DNA of 64,000 nt from Legionella birminghamensis (GTDB lineage: Bacteria > Pseudomonadota > Gammaproteobacteria > Legionellales > Legionellaceae): the NCBI RefSeq assembly GCF_900452515.1, contig NZ_UGNW01000001.1, positions 2,108,001 through 2,172,000 on the forward strand, read 5' to 3'. The position numbers and the translations under genes were made by a program. Each line of letters opens with the position of its first letter. The stretch's first letter is position 1. Of this stretch, positions 50,220 to 59,399 are shown one piece after another. Below the pieces are notes generated by a model, which made no database searches, had not been told where the DNA came from, and saw nothing but the letters and a program-made list of their open reading frames with translations.

Positions 50220-50294
50220 TACACCAGGATTTTATTTTTTCTCTATCCAGTTGACTAAAGGCTAAGCTCTTAGTGAAATACTTATTTCCGTTAA

Positions 50295-51989
50295 TTGAAT
50301 TCGCATGTGAATCAAACCAAGCGCTCACTATTCCCCTCCTTGATTGCCCTGGGCTTATTTCTCAGTACTTTGGGAAAGATAGATGCCATAAAACTTGCCT
50401 TACTTGTTAATATTTTTATTTTACTATTGGGCGGTTTAATTCTTTATGCGCTCTGTCTGTTTAATTTCCCCAGAAACATATTTGCTACCGTCGGATCCGC
50501 CTTTAGCAGGCTGGGCAGAATTCCGGAGTATCAGTTTCTTGGGATTAGCGCCCTGTTCTTTTTTATGCTTTGCTATTACCTATCTGGCAAGCTATTCAAT
50601 CATCTGCCGGTCGAAATGGATTCTATGGCGCAATATGCCGGCTCGAAAATATTTTTAAGTGGACACTGGACATTAGCCAGTCATCCACTGCGAGAGTTCT
50701 TCAATACACCGTGGTTTATTAATGATGGGCGATTCTATACCTTTTACCCGCCTGGCCACATGTTCTTGCTGGCAATTGGGCAGCTATTGAATCAGCCGGC
50801 AATAATAAACCCATTGCTTGGGGCACTGACCCTCATCACCAGCTATTATCTGGCAAAGGAAATCGCAGGCGGTTTTGCAGCCAGAATAACGATTTTTCTT
50901 TTTATATTGTCGCCTTTTATTTTTTTTCTCTCCTCCGAATTCGATAATCGTTCAACCGCTCTTCTGGCAGCCACTCTCTTTGCCTTATTTTATATCAGGA
51001 CAGTAAAAAAATGCGATACAGGCAATGCGCTGATAGCTGGTTTTTCCCTCGGCTATTATTTAGTTACCCGCCCGCAGTCCGCATTATTTTTTGTTTTACC
51101 TTTTTTGATCTACAGCATTTGGATCTTATTCTCGCAATTCAGAAAACGGTTTAAATCGATGGCTTTTCTGGGCGCTACAGTACTCGCTTTTCTTCTCTTC
51201 TTTCTTTATTACAATGAGCAAACAACCGGCTCCGCTTTTTTGACTGGTTATCAGAAATATTTTGGTAATCAGGTTATTCCAGGGGAGGATTTATTATCCA
51301 ATGACAGTATTACCAACTGGCAAAAGCAAATTACCCGTATTGTCGAATACATGAAACTGCTGCACACTCAGCTTTTTGGCTGGCCCATGTCCTCCCTTTT
51401 ATTGGCGTTCCTGTTATTTTTTCTGCAAATTGAGAAGCCATGGTGCCGATTGTTGGCAGCGAGTTTCTTTTCTGTCTATTTCAGTCTGATTCTATCTGAA
51501 TACACCTATGATATTTTTGGCCCTCGCTATTTATATGAGATAGCCAGTATCATTATTGTTCTCAGCGCAATCTGCCTGAGCAGAATACCAGCCTTGTTTC
51601 GCAAACGCTTTAATTCGCGCTTATCGCTTAATGAATGGCGGGGAATTATTGCGTTTTCCCTCGGATTGTTGACAGTGAATACCTTACTCATAGTGATACC
51701 TGAGCGTTACAAACTTTACGGGACTAATTACCGACAGAGCAATAAGCAATTGCTGGAGAATATCACTAATAAAACGCTCAAACCGGCAGTGGTTTTGCTT
51801 GGCGATGAGGATGATCAATTGGCCACAATTTTCATGCAGCCATGGTTCGATACAAATCCTGTAATTATTGCCCAGGATCGAGGCAAAGAAAATGACAGGA
51901 TTATACGTTATTATCCTCATCGCCATATTTATGTATTAAAGGGCAATGAGTTTGTACAGATAAACCCTGCCAGGTTTCATCCGGAATAA
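50295..51989 (+). CDS. Polytopic membrane protein, GT-C glycosyltransferase-like
   Basis: 564 residues with about a dozen membrane helices. After the second or third helix comes HLPVEMDSMAQYAGSKIFL, where an acidic pair could serve as the GT-C catalytic site, and FYTFYPPGHMFLLAIGQLL, which is typical of ArnT/PMT-like sequences. The C-terminal soluble part ends in HRHIYVLKGNEFVQINPA. GT-C enzymes use polyprenyl-phosphate sugars; a UbiA-type gene next door fits this. The start is uncertain: TTG at 50295 or GTG at 50307. The 3' end overlaps the converging UbiA gene by 13 nt. Confidence 0.7.
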   Translation: MNSHVNQTKRSLFPSLIALGLFLSTLGKIDAIKLALLVNIFILLLGGLILYALCLFNFPRNIFATVGSAFSRLGRIPEYQFLGISALFFFMLCYYLSGKLFNHLPVEMDSMAQYAGSKIFLSGHWTLASHPLREFFNTPWFINDGRFYTFYPPGHMFLLAIGQLLNQPAIINPLLGALTLITSYYLAKEIAGGFAARITIFLFILSPFIFFLSSEFDNRSTALLAATLFALFYIRTVKKCDTGNALIAGFSLGYYLVTRPQSALFFVLPFLIYSIWILFSQFRKRFKSMAFLGATVLAFLLFFLYYNEQTTGSAFLTGYQKYFGNQVIPGEDLLSNDSITNWQKQITRIVEYMKLLHTQLFGWPMSSLLLAFLLFFLQIEKPWCRLLAASFFSVYFSLILSEYTYDIFGPRYLYEIASIIIVLSAICLSRIPALFRKRFNSRLSLNEWRGIIAFSLGLLTVNTLLIVIPERYKLYGTNYRQSNKQLLENITNKTLKPAVVLLGDEDDQLATIFMQPWFDTNPVIIAQDRGKENDRIIRYYPHRHIYVLKGNEFVQINPARFHPE

Positions 51990-52900
51990 TGCACAGGCTT
52001 GACCAGAATAAGAAATGAAGGGATATTCGTATTTAATAAAATCAGGCACATCAGAATTAACAAAATTAATAAACCGATAAAAATCTTGTTAAATATTAAT
52101 TTCTCAGGATAAATAATATCAAAATTATGCTCCAACCCCATTAGAAAATACCAACCCATCCATCCAATAAGAAACGGCATCAAAATGATTAGCTCTGCCT
52201 TGTATTTCAGCATCAGAATCGTAATACCAAATATCGTTAATAAGCCATAGATAAAGGCTGATAAGATCAGCGTATTGGTAGTATAGAAGGCATAGGATTT
52301 TCGATAAGCCACTGCCTCTTCCCTGCTTTGAAAAATACGATACTCCGCCACGCGTTTCATGCTCATGGTAAACGCACCAATGGCCCAGGTAGTCAGAATA
52401 AGCGATGAGGGAGGCAGGGAATGAGGCAAGACGCAAAGCCAGCCGATGATTACCCGCAGGGGGTAATTGACGGACTCCAATAAAACATCAATATAGGCTA
52501 GATCCTTTAAACGTACAGGCGGGATGTTATAGAACCAGGCCATTAAGAGATAAACACTTAAAACAATTAAAACATTCAGGTGGGAAAAACTGCTTAATCC
52601 TAAAGCCAGAGATAATAACAATAGGTATTCAATAATAATCAGCGTTTTGTTGGTTTTCGCTTTGGCCAAAGCACGGTTTTTTTTAACCGGATGGTATTTA
52701 TCCGTTTTCCGGTCAAGGTATTCGTTCAATACATAATTGGCAGATGATGCAAAGCAAAGAGCAAAGAACACAAGCATGCACTGCAACCAGGAGAAAGGGA
52801 TAGAAAAATGGCTAAAAATAGCAGCAAGCGCAATACCGGCGAACATAAGCAGATTTTTAGGCCAATTATCAATACGAGCGATGGATAAATAGCTGTGCAT
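51977..52900 (-). CDS. UbiA-family prenyltransferase, DPPR-synthase-like
   Basis: 307 residues with about eight membrane helices. The first aspartate-rich motif is NYVLNEYLDRKTDKYHPVKKNRALA (residues 50-75) in the N-x-x-x-D-x-x-x-D form; a second loop is DNFD-poor (HNFDIIYPEK). The HP-x-K-x-R form after the first motif resembles decaprenyl-phosphate phosphoribosyltransferases more than ubiquinone-pathway UbiA. If so it would make a polyprenyl-phosphate pentose donor for the neighbouring GT-C enzyme. That is inference from motif and context. Confidence 0.78.
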   Translation of the reverse strand: MHSYLSIARIDNWPKNLLMFAGIALAAIFSHFSIPFSWLQCMLVFFALCFASSANYVLNEYLDRKTDKYHPVKKNRALAKAKTNKTLIIIEYLLLLSLALGLSSFSHLNVLIVLSVYLLMAWFYNIPPVRLKDLAYIDVLLESVNYPLRVIIGWLCVLPHSLPPSSLILTTWAIGAFTMSMKRVAEYRIFQSREEAVAYRKSYAFYTTNTLILSAFIYGLLTIFGITILMLKYKAELIILMPFLIGWMGWYFLMGLEHNFDIIYPEKLIFNKIFIGLLILLILMCLILLNTNIPSFLILVKPVHYSG

Positions 52901-52902
52901 AT

Positions 52903-53781
52903 TTATTTTTTCCTCCTCGCAATAATCATCCAGGAATCACGGAGATTTAATGGAATTATCCGCTGTTTAAACCATGTAAGTCGGGCAAGTCGAGCCGCGA
53001 AAGGCAAGTAATTATTTAATCTGTCTAACAGATAATCCATTGAAAAATACCAGGAGGGCCTTTCCCATTGGATGATTTCCAGATTGCTGTTTTCAGCGGC
53101 CAAAAGCAAGGTCCTTCGGTTAAAATAACTAATATGGGCTATGCGGTAGTGCCACCATTTTTTATTCAATAATTTTGCAGCGATTGAAGAAACATCAGGC
53201 GTTACTATCACTGTAATTCCATCCTTGCTCAAATACGCAGAAATATCGGCCATTAATTGCAAGGGGTTTTGCACATGTTCGAGTACATCGATCAACGTGA
53301 TGACATCGTATTGCTGATCAGTTGAAGCATTGGGAAAGCTACCTAAAAATATAGGCAGATTGTTCGCCTTTGCCCTTTCCACAAACCACTGGCTTAACTC
53401 AATGCCGCTGGCCTCATAACCATATTTCAAGGCCTCTCCCACTAATATACCAATTCCCGCACCGATATCCAGAAAGCTACCCTTTTTTTTATACTGGCGA
53501 ATGACCTCCAGCAGTTTTCTCGCCTGAATTTGCCGTGGCGCTTGCGATTCTTCATAAGCCTTATCCTCCATTGAGGAATAATAATCATTTATCTTCTGTG
53601 CTTCTGGGCAGAATAAAAAATCACAGTTCTTGCATTGGTAAATACTCAGGCTAGTACCGTAATGCGCATCAGTGACGGCGAAATCACTGCTCGCAAGAGA
53701 TTCGGGTGAAACACCCTGCCTTTTCAGAAAAAGCAAGCGGCTTCCACACAGCCAGCAGCTGAAATTATTTTTATTATTCAT
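52903..53781 (-). CDS. SAM-dependent methyltransferase with N-terminal zinc ribbon
   Basis: 292 residues. Residues 8-65 have two Cys pairs (CWLCGSR and CKNCDFLFC), a zinc-ribbon feature of sugar-nucleotide C-methyltransferase-type proteins. Residues 95-200 are a class I methyltransferase: FLDIGAGIGILVGEA (SAM motif I), ASGIEL, and VITLIDVLEHVQNP. It ends three bases before the UbiA gene starts, so the two are likely co-transcribed and act on the same glycoconjugate or prenyl pathway. Substrate unknown. Confidence 0.83.
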   Translation of the reverse strand: MNNKNNFSCWLCGSRLLFLKRQGVSPESLASSDFAVTDAHYGTSLSIYQCKNCDFLFCPEAQKINDYYSSMEDKAYEESQAPRQIQARKLLEVIRQYKKKGSFLDIGAGIGILVGEALKYGYEASGIELSQWFVERAKANNLPIFLGSFPNASTDQQYDVITLIDVLEHVQNPLQLMADISAYLSKDGITVIVTPDVSSIAAKLLNKKWWHYRIAHISYFNRRTLLLAAENSNLEIIQWERPSWYFSMDYLLDRLNNYLPFAARLARLTWFKQRIIPLNLRDSWMIIARRKK

Positions 53782-53848
53782 AAGCCTAACTTTACTCTAA
53801 TCTGCAAGAGTATAACAGGTTTATAGGCTGTGTTTCATCGCCTGCCTA

Positions 53849-54190
53849 TTAGGGGGATGGGGAAGCAGGGGAATTATTGTTATCATAATTAGAGGCAAAT
53901 TTCTTGACTACTGTTTCCAGGACAAGATTATTTTTATTTATCAGATCGCTTCCATAGAGTTTTCTAAGCCCTTTTTTCCAATCATCTAAAAACTCTTCGG
54001 CAACGACATCAGGCTTTTGATGGCTTGCCTTGATTTTTTCGTCCAGATAAAATTCAATAAATGTCTTGAATGAAATTTTCTTGGATCTTGCAAAAGCGAT
54101 TACATCCAGGCTGGGCTTTGAATTCTTTATCAGATATTGGGCAAACTGACGGAGATCTTCTTCTTTGTATTCATCATAACTCCCTATTGA
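53849..54190 (-). pseudogene. Open frame without a start codon, probable frameshifted small gene
   Basis: On the minus strand an open frame of about 110 codons (EEDLRQFAQYLIKNSKP ... VVAEEFLDDWKKGLRKLYG) ends at TAA 53849-53851 but has no usable start before the upstream TAA (54191-54193). An ATGATG pair at 54172-54177, preceded by GGGAG, opens in the neighbouring frame and reaches a stop after about 15 codons (MMNTKKKIS...). Joining the two by a one-base shift near the AAGAAGAAG run would give a normal small gene of about 110 residues. Mutation, sequencing error or programmed shift cannot be told apart. Confidence 0.5.
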
Positions 54191-54263
54191 TTATATAAAT
54201 CCATATGGAGTAATGATAGTACATAATTGTGGCGGAGGATCGGCCTTTGTAATGCCGAGCATA

Positions 54264-54480
54264 GGCCCCGCGGTCGATGCCCGGGGATTCGCGAGTTAGT
54301 AGCGCGGGGATTCGCGAGTTAGTAGCGCGAGGATTTGCGAGTTAGTAGCGCGGAGAGTTGCGAGCTAGTAGCGCGGGGAGTGGCGGGTGGGTACTGGAGA
54401 TTCGGGAGTTGAACCGCGGGATTCGGAATAGTGTGAACCATCCCATAACGAATCCCCGCGGCTTTGACCGCGGGGCCCAC
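54264..54480. repeat. Palindromic repeat cluster with 23-bp tandem units
   Basis: Left module GGCCCCGCGGTCGATGC then CCGGGGATTCG (54264-54290), then about four to five units of AGCGCGGGGATTCGCGAGTT plus AGT (54301-54390), increasingly decayed, and a right hairpin CCCCGCGG (54454-54461) N6 CCGCGGGG (54468-54475) in the opposite orientation. The outer ends match copies A and C, but the AT-rich core is missing, as if end modules remained or multiplied without it. The gap 54191-54530 holds only this cluster. Confidence 0.75.
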
Positions 54481-54530
54481 GCATGAGCCCAATCATACCA
54501 AGTAAAACTTCCCGAAATCGGGCTATAAAT

Positions 54531-55019
54531 TCAGCCTTTCCAAGCCTTCTCCAAAGCATTCAAATCCAGCTTTTTCATTTGTAAAAGCGCCTGCATTACG
54601 CGATTTGCTTTGGCTCTGTCTTTATCCTGCATCCATTCGTTGAGGATTTCTGGAACGATTTGCCAGGAAAACCCGAACTTGTCCTTTAACCAGCCGCACT
54701 GCTGGGCCGATTTATCGCCATCCTCTCCCAAATGCTGCCAATAATAATCAATTTCTTCTTGCGTTTTACAATAGATTTGCAAGGAAACGGCTTCATTGAA
54801 TTTAAATATCGGGCCGCCATTGAGTGCTGTAAAGCGTTGCCCATTGAGTTCAAACTCTATCGTCATAACAGTTCCGGCAGGCATTCCATGCTGTTCCTGC
54901 CCCACCTCACCATAATGGCTTACTTGCACAATCTTGGAACCACGAAAAATCTGCAGGTAAAAATTTACGGCCTCTTCTGCATTTTTATCAAACCATAAAC
55001 AGGGAACTATTTTTTGCAT
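54531..55019 (-). CDS. VOC-superfamily protein, PhnB-like
   Basis: 162 residues with the VOC beta-alpha-beta fold: IVPCLWFDKNAEEAVNFYLQIF at the N terminus, MTIEFELNGQRFTALNGGP in the middle and CGWLKDKFGFSWQIVP near residue 125. This matches the PhnB-like / 3-demethylubiquinone-9 3-methyltransferase (PF06983) family. The C-terminal tail RVMQALLQMKKLDLNALEKAW is typical of this group. Enzyme activity is unknown. Confidence 0.9.
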   Translation of the reverse strand: MQKIVPCLWFDKNAEEAVNFYLQIFRGSKIVQVSHYGEVGQEQHGMPAGTVMTIEFELNGQRFTALNGGPIFKFNEAVSLQIYCKTQEEIDYYWQHLGEDGDKSAQQCGWLKDKFGFSWQIVPEILNEWMQDKDRAKANRVMQALLQMKKLDLNALEKAWKG

Positions 55020-55082
55020 TGATTATCCTTGAAGAATAAAAAGAGAGGAGGAGGCTTTCGCCTCCTCATCATGGGAAACTAA

Positions 55083-58000
55083 TTAATTAAAGCGCCAGGA
55101 AGCAACGCCCATGACACCGTTTTGCTGAACCCGATCTGCCAATTGACCCATATAATTGAGTGTTAAGGTCACGGACTTAGCAGGAACCAATACATCCACT
55201 CCCGCATTGATAGCCAGGGCATTCCTTGCAATGGGGTTACCTGATACTGTAAACCCGCCGCCTTCAGGGAAAGCAAAAGTCGCATAAGGGTTCAGATTAT
55301 CATACGCATGATTCCAGCCTAGCAATCCATGCCCGGTAATATTATAAGTATCTCTTTGCACAAACAAAGGAGTTACCCTTGCACCCAGAGTGGTAAATGC
55401 AATGTTCTGGTGATGGGCCCAGCCATTAAGCGCAGTGATACCGCCCCTTTCATGGATAGAATCGGTCGCCACATCGATGTCGCTTAATCTGGCAAATGGC
55501 TCTAACTGCCAGCTATTATCCAGTGCATAAGCGGCTTCAAGGAAAGCCTGTGCCGTATTGCCGTTGTAATCAGCACGCAGATACTCATCCACTCGAGGAA
55601 ATACCACATGCCTTACAGAATCGAAATCATTCCAGCCATAGGCCCCCCCCGCCCGAACAATCCAGTGATCCATACGCGCACTGCCATAGAGGCCGAGATA
55701 ATAGGTATCTACATCCACGGTTGAGCTTCGCTGATTAACCTTGTTTTTCAACTCGCTATACCCGCCAAATACACCGAATCGGGTCGCATCGGTATTCGCG
55801 TCAGCCCCAATGAATATACCGCCGCTGTTCACTCTGACTCGAGCATAGTTATAGTTACCATCCCGGTGTCCCCAATTACCCACACCCTGAGCCCAGAAAT
55901 TGATCGCGCCATAAGGACGGTTTGGATCTTTCTGATAGTCCATCGGTGATGTCAGGCGATTCAGCATGGTATTTTCAACAAACTGCCCTGCTGTAATCAA
56001 GCTTGAGGTGACTGACGCCAAGGCTTCACCTGAAAGACTATTTAAAGCCTGTTGCGCGGATTCAACAGTAGGCAAGTTCAAAATAAGCATTTTTAACAGG
56101 CTGCTATCCGGCAGGGATTCCAGTCCATTACCCACTGCTGACTGATTAGGTGACGTTGCCACCCCTGAAATGGGCAAGGCACTGCGTGCAATTTGCAGGC
56201 TTACGCTGTTTGGTCCATATAACAAATTGAAGTTCAAGAAAGGCATTAAAGGCAAGGCACCTGCAAATGTCCCGGTAACACCGCCAGTTGCAGTTAAAAT
56301 ACCATAAGTCCCCATTACGAAAGGCAATCCATTGACACTCATAACATTTACAAGCCCGCCATTCAAAATAGCACTGCCTGCAACCTGAATTAAGTCGGAT
56401 TGACCGAGTGGGTTAACCTGCACTTCAAAAATAGATCCAGGGTTTTGAATCAAATTGCCTAACACATCAAGAGTGCCGATGCTTAATCCGAGACCCGGGG
56501 CAATGGTGCCATTAATGATTGCATTGCCGCCGATGGTCCCTACACCTTCCAAACGCCCGCCTGCATTAACCAGTAAGTCTCCTCCAACGCTGCCGTTTAA
56601 TTGTAGAAGGCCATCATTCACGGTGGTGGTTCCAGTCAGTGGGTTGATGCCATTCAAAACCAGACTGCCAGGACCGTTTTTAATTAAACCCCCTGTTCCG
56701 CCAATAGATCCGTCAAATATTCCAGCACCAATCCCTGCGATAATTAAATCATTGGCACCAAGCACAACCTGGCTGCCGCCCACTCCGTTTAAATTACCAA
56801 GAACCTGGGCACCGATGGCTGCAGAAATATCCAGGATAGCGCCCGGTTGCGTCAAATTAACAAGCCCTGTTGCCGGTAAGCTTCCTCCAGCCCCTATAGC
56901 CAAAGTTCCCTCGGCAATATTGGTTCCACCTGTATGCGTGGCAGCACCAGTCAATAGTAAAACCCCTGCGCCTGCCTTGGTCAAGGCACCTGTGCCCGTA
57001 ATGCCTCCAGATAAGGTTAACAGCGGTTGCGTCACCAGGGCGGTTAATCCACCTGCAGCCAAAAGAATAGGGTTAGGAACATTGAGGCCGTTTACAGCAG
57101 GCTGGATGATACCGCCATTGCCGGTAATCGAACCGATCCCCAATGAGGTATTGGTGTCAATGACTGCATTACCGCCATTTAAAACCGCATCCAGGTAGCT
57201 GCCAGGACCAGAGACATTCCATGTGCCGCTATTCACAACCAGATGCTGGAAATTAATGTAAGTGCCGGAAGGTGCCGAGCCAACACCTGCAGTGCCTGAT
57301 CCTGTGCCATTTACGGCATTTTGCAAAATTAATGTATTATTACCGCCAAAACCACCATCAATGACACCCGTGGGGGCAAACAGAAGATTCAAGCCTAATA
57401 CGGGCAGATAAACGCCCAAACCTATTCCAGCCACTGTAGAACCAGTCACAGCAGTAAAGGTATTGACGCTATTTACTCCCATGGAGAGTCCGCCAAGAAT
57501 ATTACCGCTATTGACAAAGGTATGTCCCACGCCGGGAGTACCGCTGGACTCAAATGCCATACGGCCTACAATTGTTCCGGTATTGATGCCGTGTACCACT
57601 CCGCCGCCCGTAGCGGCTAATACAGGAATGTCAGCAGGAAACAAGACAACCCCTAATAAGGGAACAGAATTAATGAAGCCGTTGTTAACAAAATTCGTAA
57701 CCCCGCCAATACCATTTTGTACAGCCAAAGCCATACCTGTTAAATTGGCCAGATTGACCCCAATAAGGCCGCTGGTTCCCCTCATGATGCCGTTATTGGT
57801 TACATTAACAGTACTTGGATTTGTATTTCCAATAGAGGCGCCGGTTGATAAAATGGTTAGTATGCCCAACAAGGATGGATCAATCACGCCATTATTGTTT
57901 AAAGTAATATTATTTCCAGGTAGAGCCAAAGCCGTTCCACCCAAACCGAGCAGCACGCCTAAAGAGGCACCGCTTTCAACGTTGACGGTGAGATCATTCG

Positions 58001-58211
58001 CAGCAGAAAAAAATGAGGGTGCCAGTGGATTGGTTGGTGGAAGACAAGTTACCACATCTCCATTCTGGGGAAAAGCTGGGATACAATAGGCCTGGGCTGT
58101 GTTACTGACTGATAAACCAACGCAAGTGGCTGCCAATACGCTGAGGCAGAGTTTACTTAACTTACCCGGCTTTGAAGAGTTTACATCCTGATTAGAAGCT
58201 TTTTTTTTCAT
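55083..58211 (-). CDS. Autotransporter (type Va) outer membrane protein
   Basis: 1042 residues from the ATG at 58211, which has GGAA upstream; a TTG at 58244 would add 11. An extended signal peptide (KLCLSVLAATCVGLSVSNTAQA) is followed by a Gly/Asn-rich passenger with autotransporter-associated strand repeats (for example GTGALTKAGAGVLLLTGAA and GTGGLIKNGPGSLVLNG). A C-terminal beta-barrel occupies about residues 760-1042 (FWAQGVGNWG, FIGADANTDATRFGVFGGYS, and later TLTLNYMGQLAD). The final residues are ASWRFN; the terminal aromatic is one residue before the end. No protease motif was seen in the passenger. Probable adhesive surface protein. Confidence 0.9.
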   Translation of the reverse strand: MKKKASNQDVNSSKPGKLSKLCLSVLAATCVGLSVSNTAQAYCIPAFPQNGDVVTCLPPTNPLAPSFFSAANDLTVNVESGASLGVLLGLGGTALALPGNNITLNNNGVIDPSLLGILTILSTGASIGNTNPSTVNVTNNGIMRGTSGLIGVNLANLTGMALAVQNGIGGVTNFVNNGFINSVPLLGVVLFPADIPVLAATGGGVVHGINTGTIVGRMAFESSGTPGVGHTFVNSGNILGGLSMGVNSVNTFTAVTGSTVAGIGLGVYLPVLGLNLLFAPTGVIDGGFGGNNTLILQNAVNGTGSGTAGVGSAPSGTYINFQHLVVNSGTWNVSGPGSYLDAVLNGGNAVIDTNTSLGIGSITGNGGIIQPAVNGLNVPNPILLAAGGLTALVTQPLLTLSGGITGTGALTKAGAGVLLLTGAATHTGGTNIAEGTLAIGAGGSLPATGLVNLTQPGAILDISAAIGAQVLGNLNGVGGSQVVLGANDLIIAGIGAGIFDGSIGGTGGLIKNGPGSLVLNGINPLTGTTTVNDGLLQLNGSVGGDLLVNAGGRLEGVGTIGGNAIINGTIAPGLGLSIGTLDVLGNLIQNPGSIFEVQVNPLGQSDLIQVAGSAILNGGLVNVMSVNGLPFVMGTYGILTATGGVTGTFAGALPLMPFLNFNLLYGPNSVSLQIARSALPISGVATSPNQSAVGNGLESLPDSSLLKMLILNLPTVESAQQALNSLSGEALASVTSSLITAGQFVENTMLNRLTSPMDYQKDPNRPYGAINFWAQGVGNWGHRDGNYNYARVRVNSGGIFIGADANTDATRFGVFGGYSELKNKVNQRSSTVDVDTYYLGLYGSARMDHWIVRAGGAYGWNDFDSVRHVVFPRVDEYLRADYNGNTAQAFLEAAYALDNSWQLEPFARLSDIDVATDSIHERGGITALNGWAHHQNIAFTTLGARVTPLFVQRDTYNITGHGLLGWNHAYDNLNPYATFAFPEGGGFTVSGNPIARNALAINAGVDVLVPAKSVTLTLNYMGQLADRVQQNGVMGVASWRFN

Positions 58212-58370
58212 GAACATTCCTTGTTTAAAAAATACTGACTTCAAAAACTAAAAACTTGCAGCATCCATGACTATAAATGAAATAATTACTATATGCCATG
58301 GTTAGCGCCGGGTATTATAAAACGCCCAATGCAAGAGAAATATTTATTTTCTAAACAAATCGATGCATTA

Positions 58371-58401
58371 TTGCACAAATAGAGCACTATTGTTCTATAC
58401 T
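58371..58401 (+). promoter_or_regulatory. Weak promoter-like pair upstream of the secreted protein gene
   Basis: TTGCAC (58371-58376) and TATACT (58396-58401) are 19 bases apart, longer than the ideal 17, about 67 bases before the ATG at 58468. Low-weight pattern match. Confidence 0.25.
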
Positions 58402-58467
58402 CCTTAAGACAAGCGATCATCTTGCTTGGTCAAAAATATCGCAGTCTTAATCAGTGGAGTCCGTTGT

Positions 58468-59061
58468 ATGAATCGTTTTATTCTGGGTTTAATTCCTTTT
58501 GCAGTTTTCACCACCTGTTATGCTGATAATGATGTTTCAAGCATTAGCGGCAGTAAAAATAAAAATATTTTACTTTATTTTAATGGTGCCCCTGAAGCGA
58601 ATACAGGCACACCAGCACCCAAGTGGAAATCCTTTAACGATTGGTGTGGAACAACCTGCTTTCCCACCACTATGTTCCCTTTAACAGATCCGGTAACCAA
58701 CAAAACCGTAGGCACAGCCAGGGTATGGGGTAAAGACATGAATATCTCCGCCGATGGAGATACTCTCTGCTTTACCGAATTTATAGAATATAAGCTAAGC
58801 GATGGCGTCATTTATACCCTTGGCAGACAGGCAGGAACCTGTGGAACGTTTATGGATGCAACATTGGTACCTCCTATTAGTGTAAAAGAGCCAGGTGTTG
58901 AGGAGCTGGCAGGGGGAGGAGATGGTGATATTGTCGGTGGAGAAGGTAAGTTTGCCAAAATTAAAGGAACCTATAATGACAGGGTTTTTGTTGAATTTAT
59001 GAACCGCTCTACTATCGTTTACTACGATGCACTATTTTTTAATCTGATGATTAGTAAATAG
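58468..59061 (+). CDS. Secreted protein with AOC/dirigent-like features
   Basis: 197 residues with a signal peptide (NRFILGLIPFAVFTTCYA). I choose the ATG at 58468, which has GGAG eight bases upstream. Four cysteines in the mature part (WCGTTCFP, LCFTEF, GTCGTF). The segment DGDIVGGEGKFAKIKGTYND resembles the GG-x-G-K-F/Y-x-x-x-x-G loop of allene oxide cyclase / dirigent-like barrels. Fold assignment is tentative and no reaction is implied. Confidence 0.62.
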   Translation: MNRFILGLIPFAVFTTCYADNDVSSISGSKNKNILLYFNGAPEANTGTPAPKWKSFNDWCGTTCFPTTMFPLTDPVTNKTVGTARVWGKDMNISADGDTLCFTEFIEYKLSDGVIYTLGRQAGTCGTFMDATLVPPISVKEPGVEELAGGGDGDIVGGEGKFAKIKGTYNDRVFVEFMNRSTIVYYDALFFNLMISK

Positions 59062-59085
59062 CTGGCAAGCATTTCCTAAGGGACG

Positions 59086-59360
59086 ACTCCCCGCGGCATT
59101 GACCGCGGGGCCCACATTAAGCCTGTTAAGAATATCAGTCTTGCTAATTATAATTTTCAAAGACCTGTTTTTAACTACCTTTTCACTCGCTATTTTTCGG
59201 CATCATTGCAAAATTCACAGCGCATGTTCGACCACCAGGCATGGGCCCCGCGGTCGTTGCCGCGGGGATTCGAAGTATAGCCGCGGGGATTCGAAGTATA
59301 TGGCGCGGGGATTCGATAATAGATGCCGCGGGGATTCGATAGTAGATGCCCCGAGGGTCG
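59086..59360. repeat. MITE-like palindromic element, copy C, with amplified end module
   Basis: Left hairpin CCCCGCGG (59089-59096) N6 CCGCGGGG (59103-59110), core with AAGCCTGTTAAGAATATCAG, TTTTCGGCATCATTGCAAA and CCACCAGGCATGGGCC, right hairpin CCCCGCGG (59246-59253) N6 CCGCGGGG (59260-59267). Same orientation as copy A. Three to four units of about 21-23 bp built on GCCGCGGGGATTCGA follow to about 59355, the last ones decayed. The gap 59062-59399 holds nothing else. Confidence 0.78.
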
Positions 59361-59399
59361 ATTGTTGGCGTCTTAACTCTGGAGAATACTCAAAGGATT

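Noticed and set aside
56455-58089. Long Pro-rich open frames antisense to the autotransporter
   Set aside because: They mirror the Gly/Asn-rich passenger on the minus strand and have no start signals.
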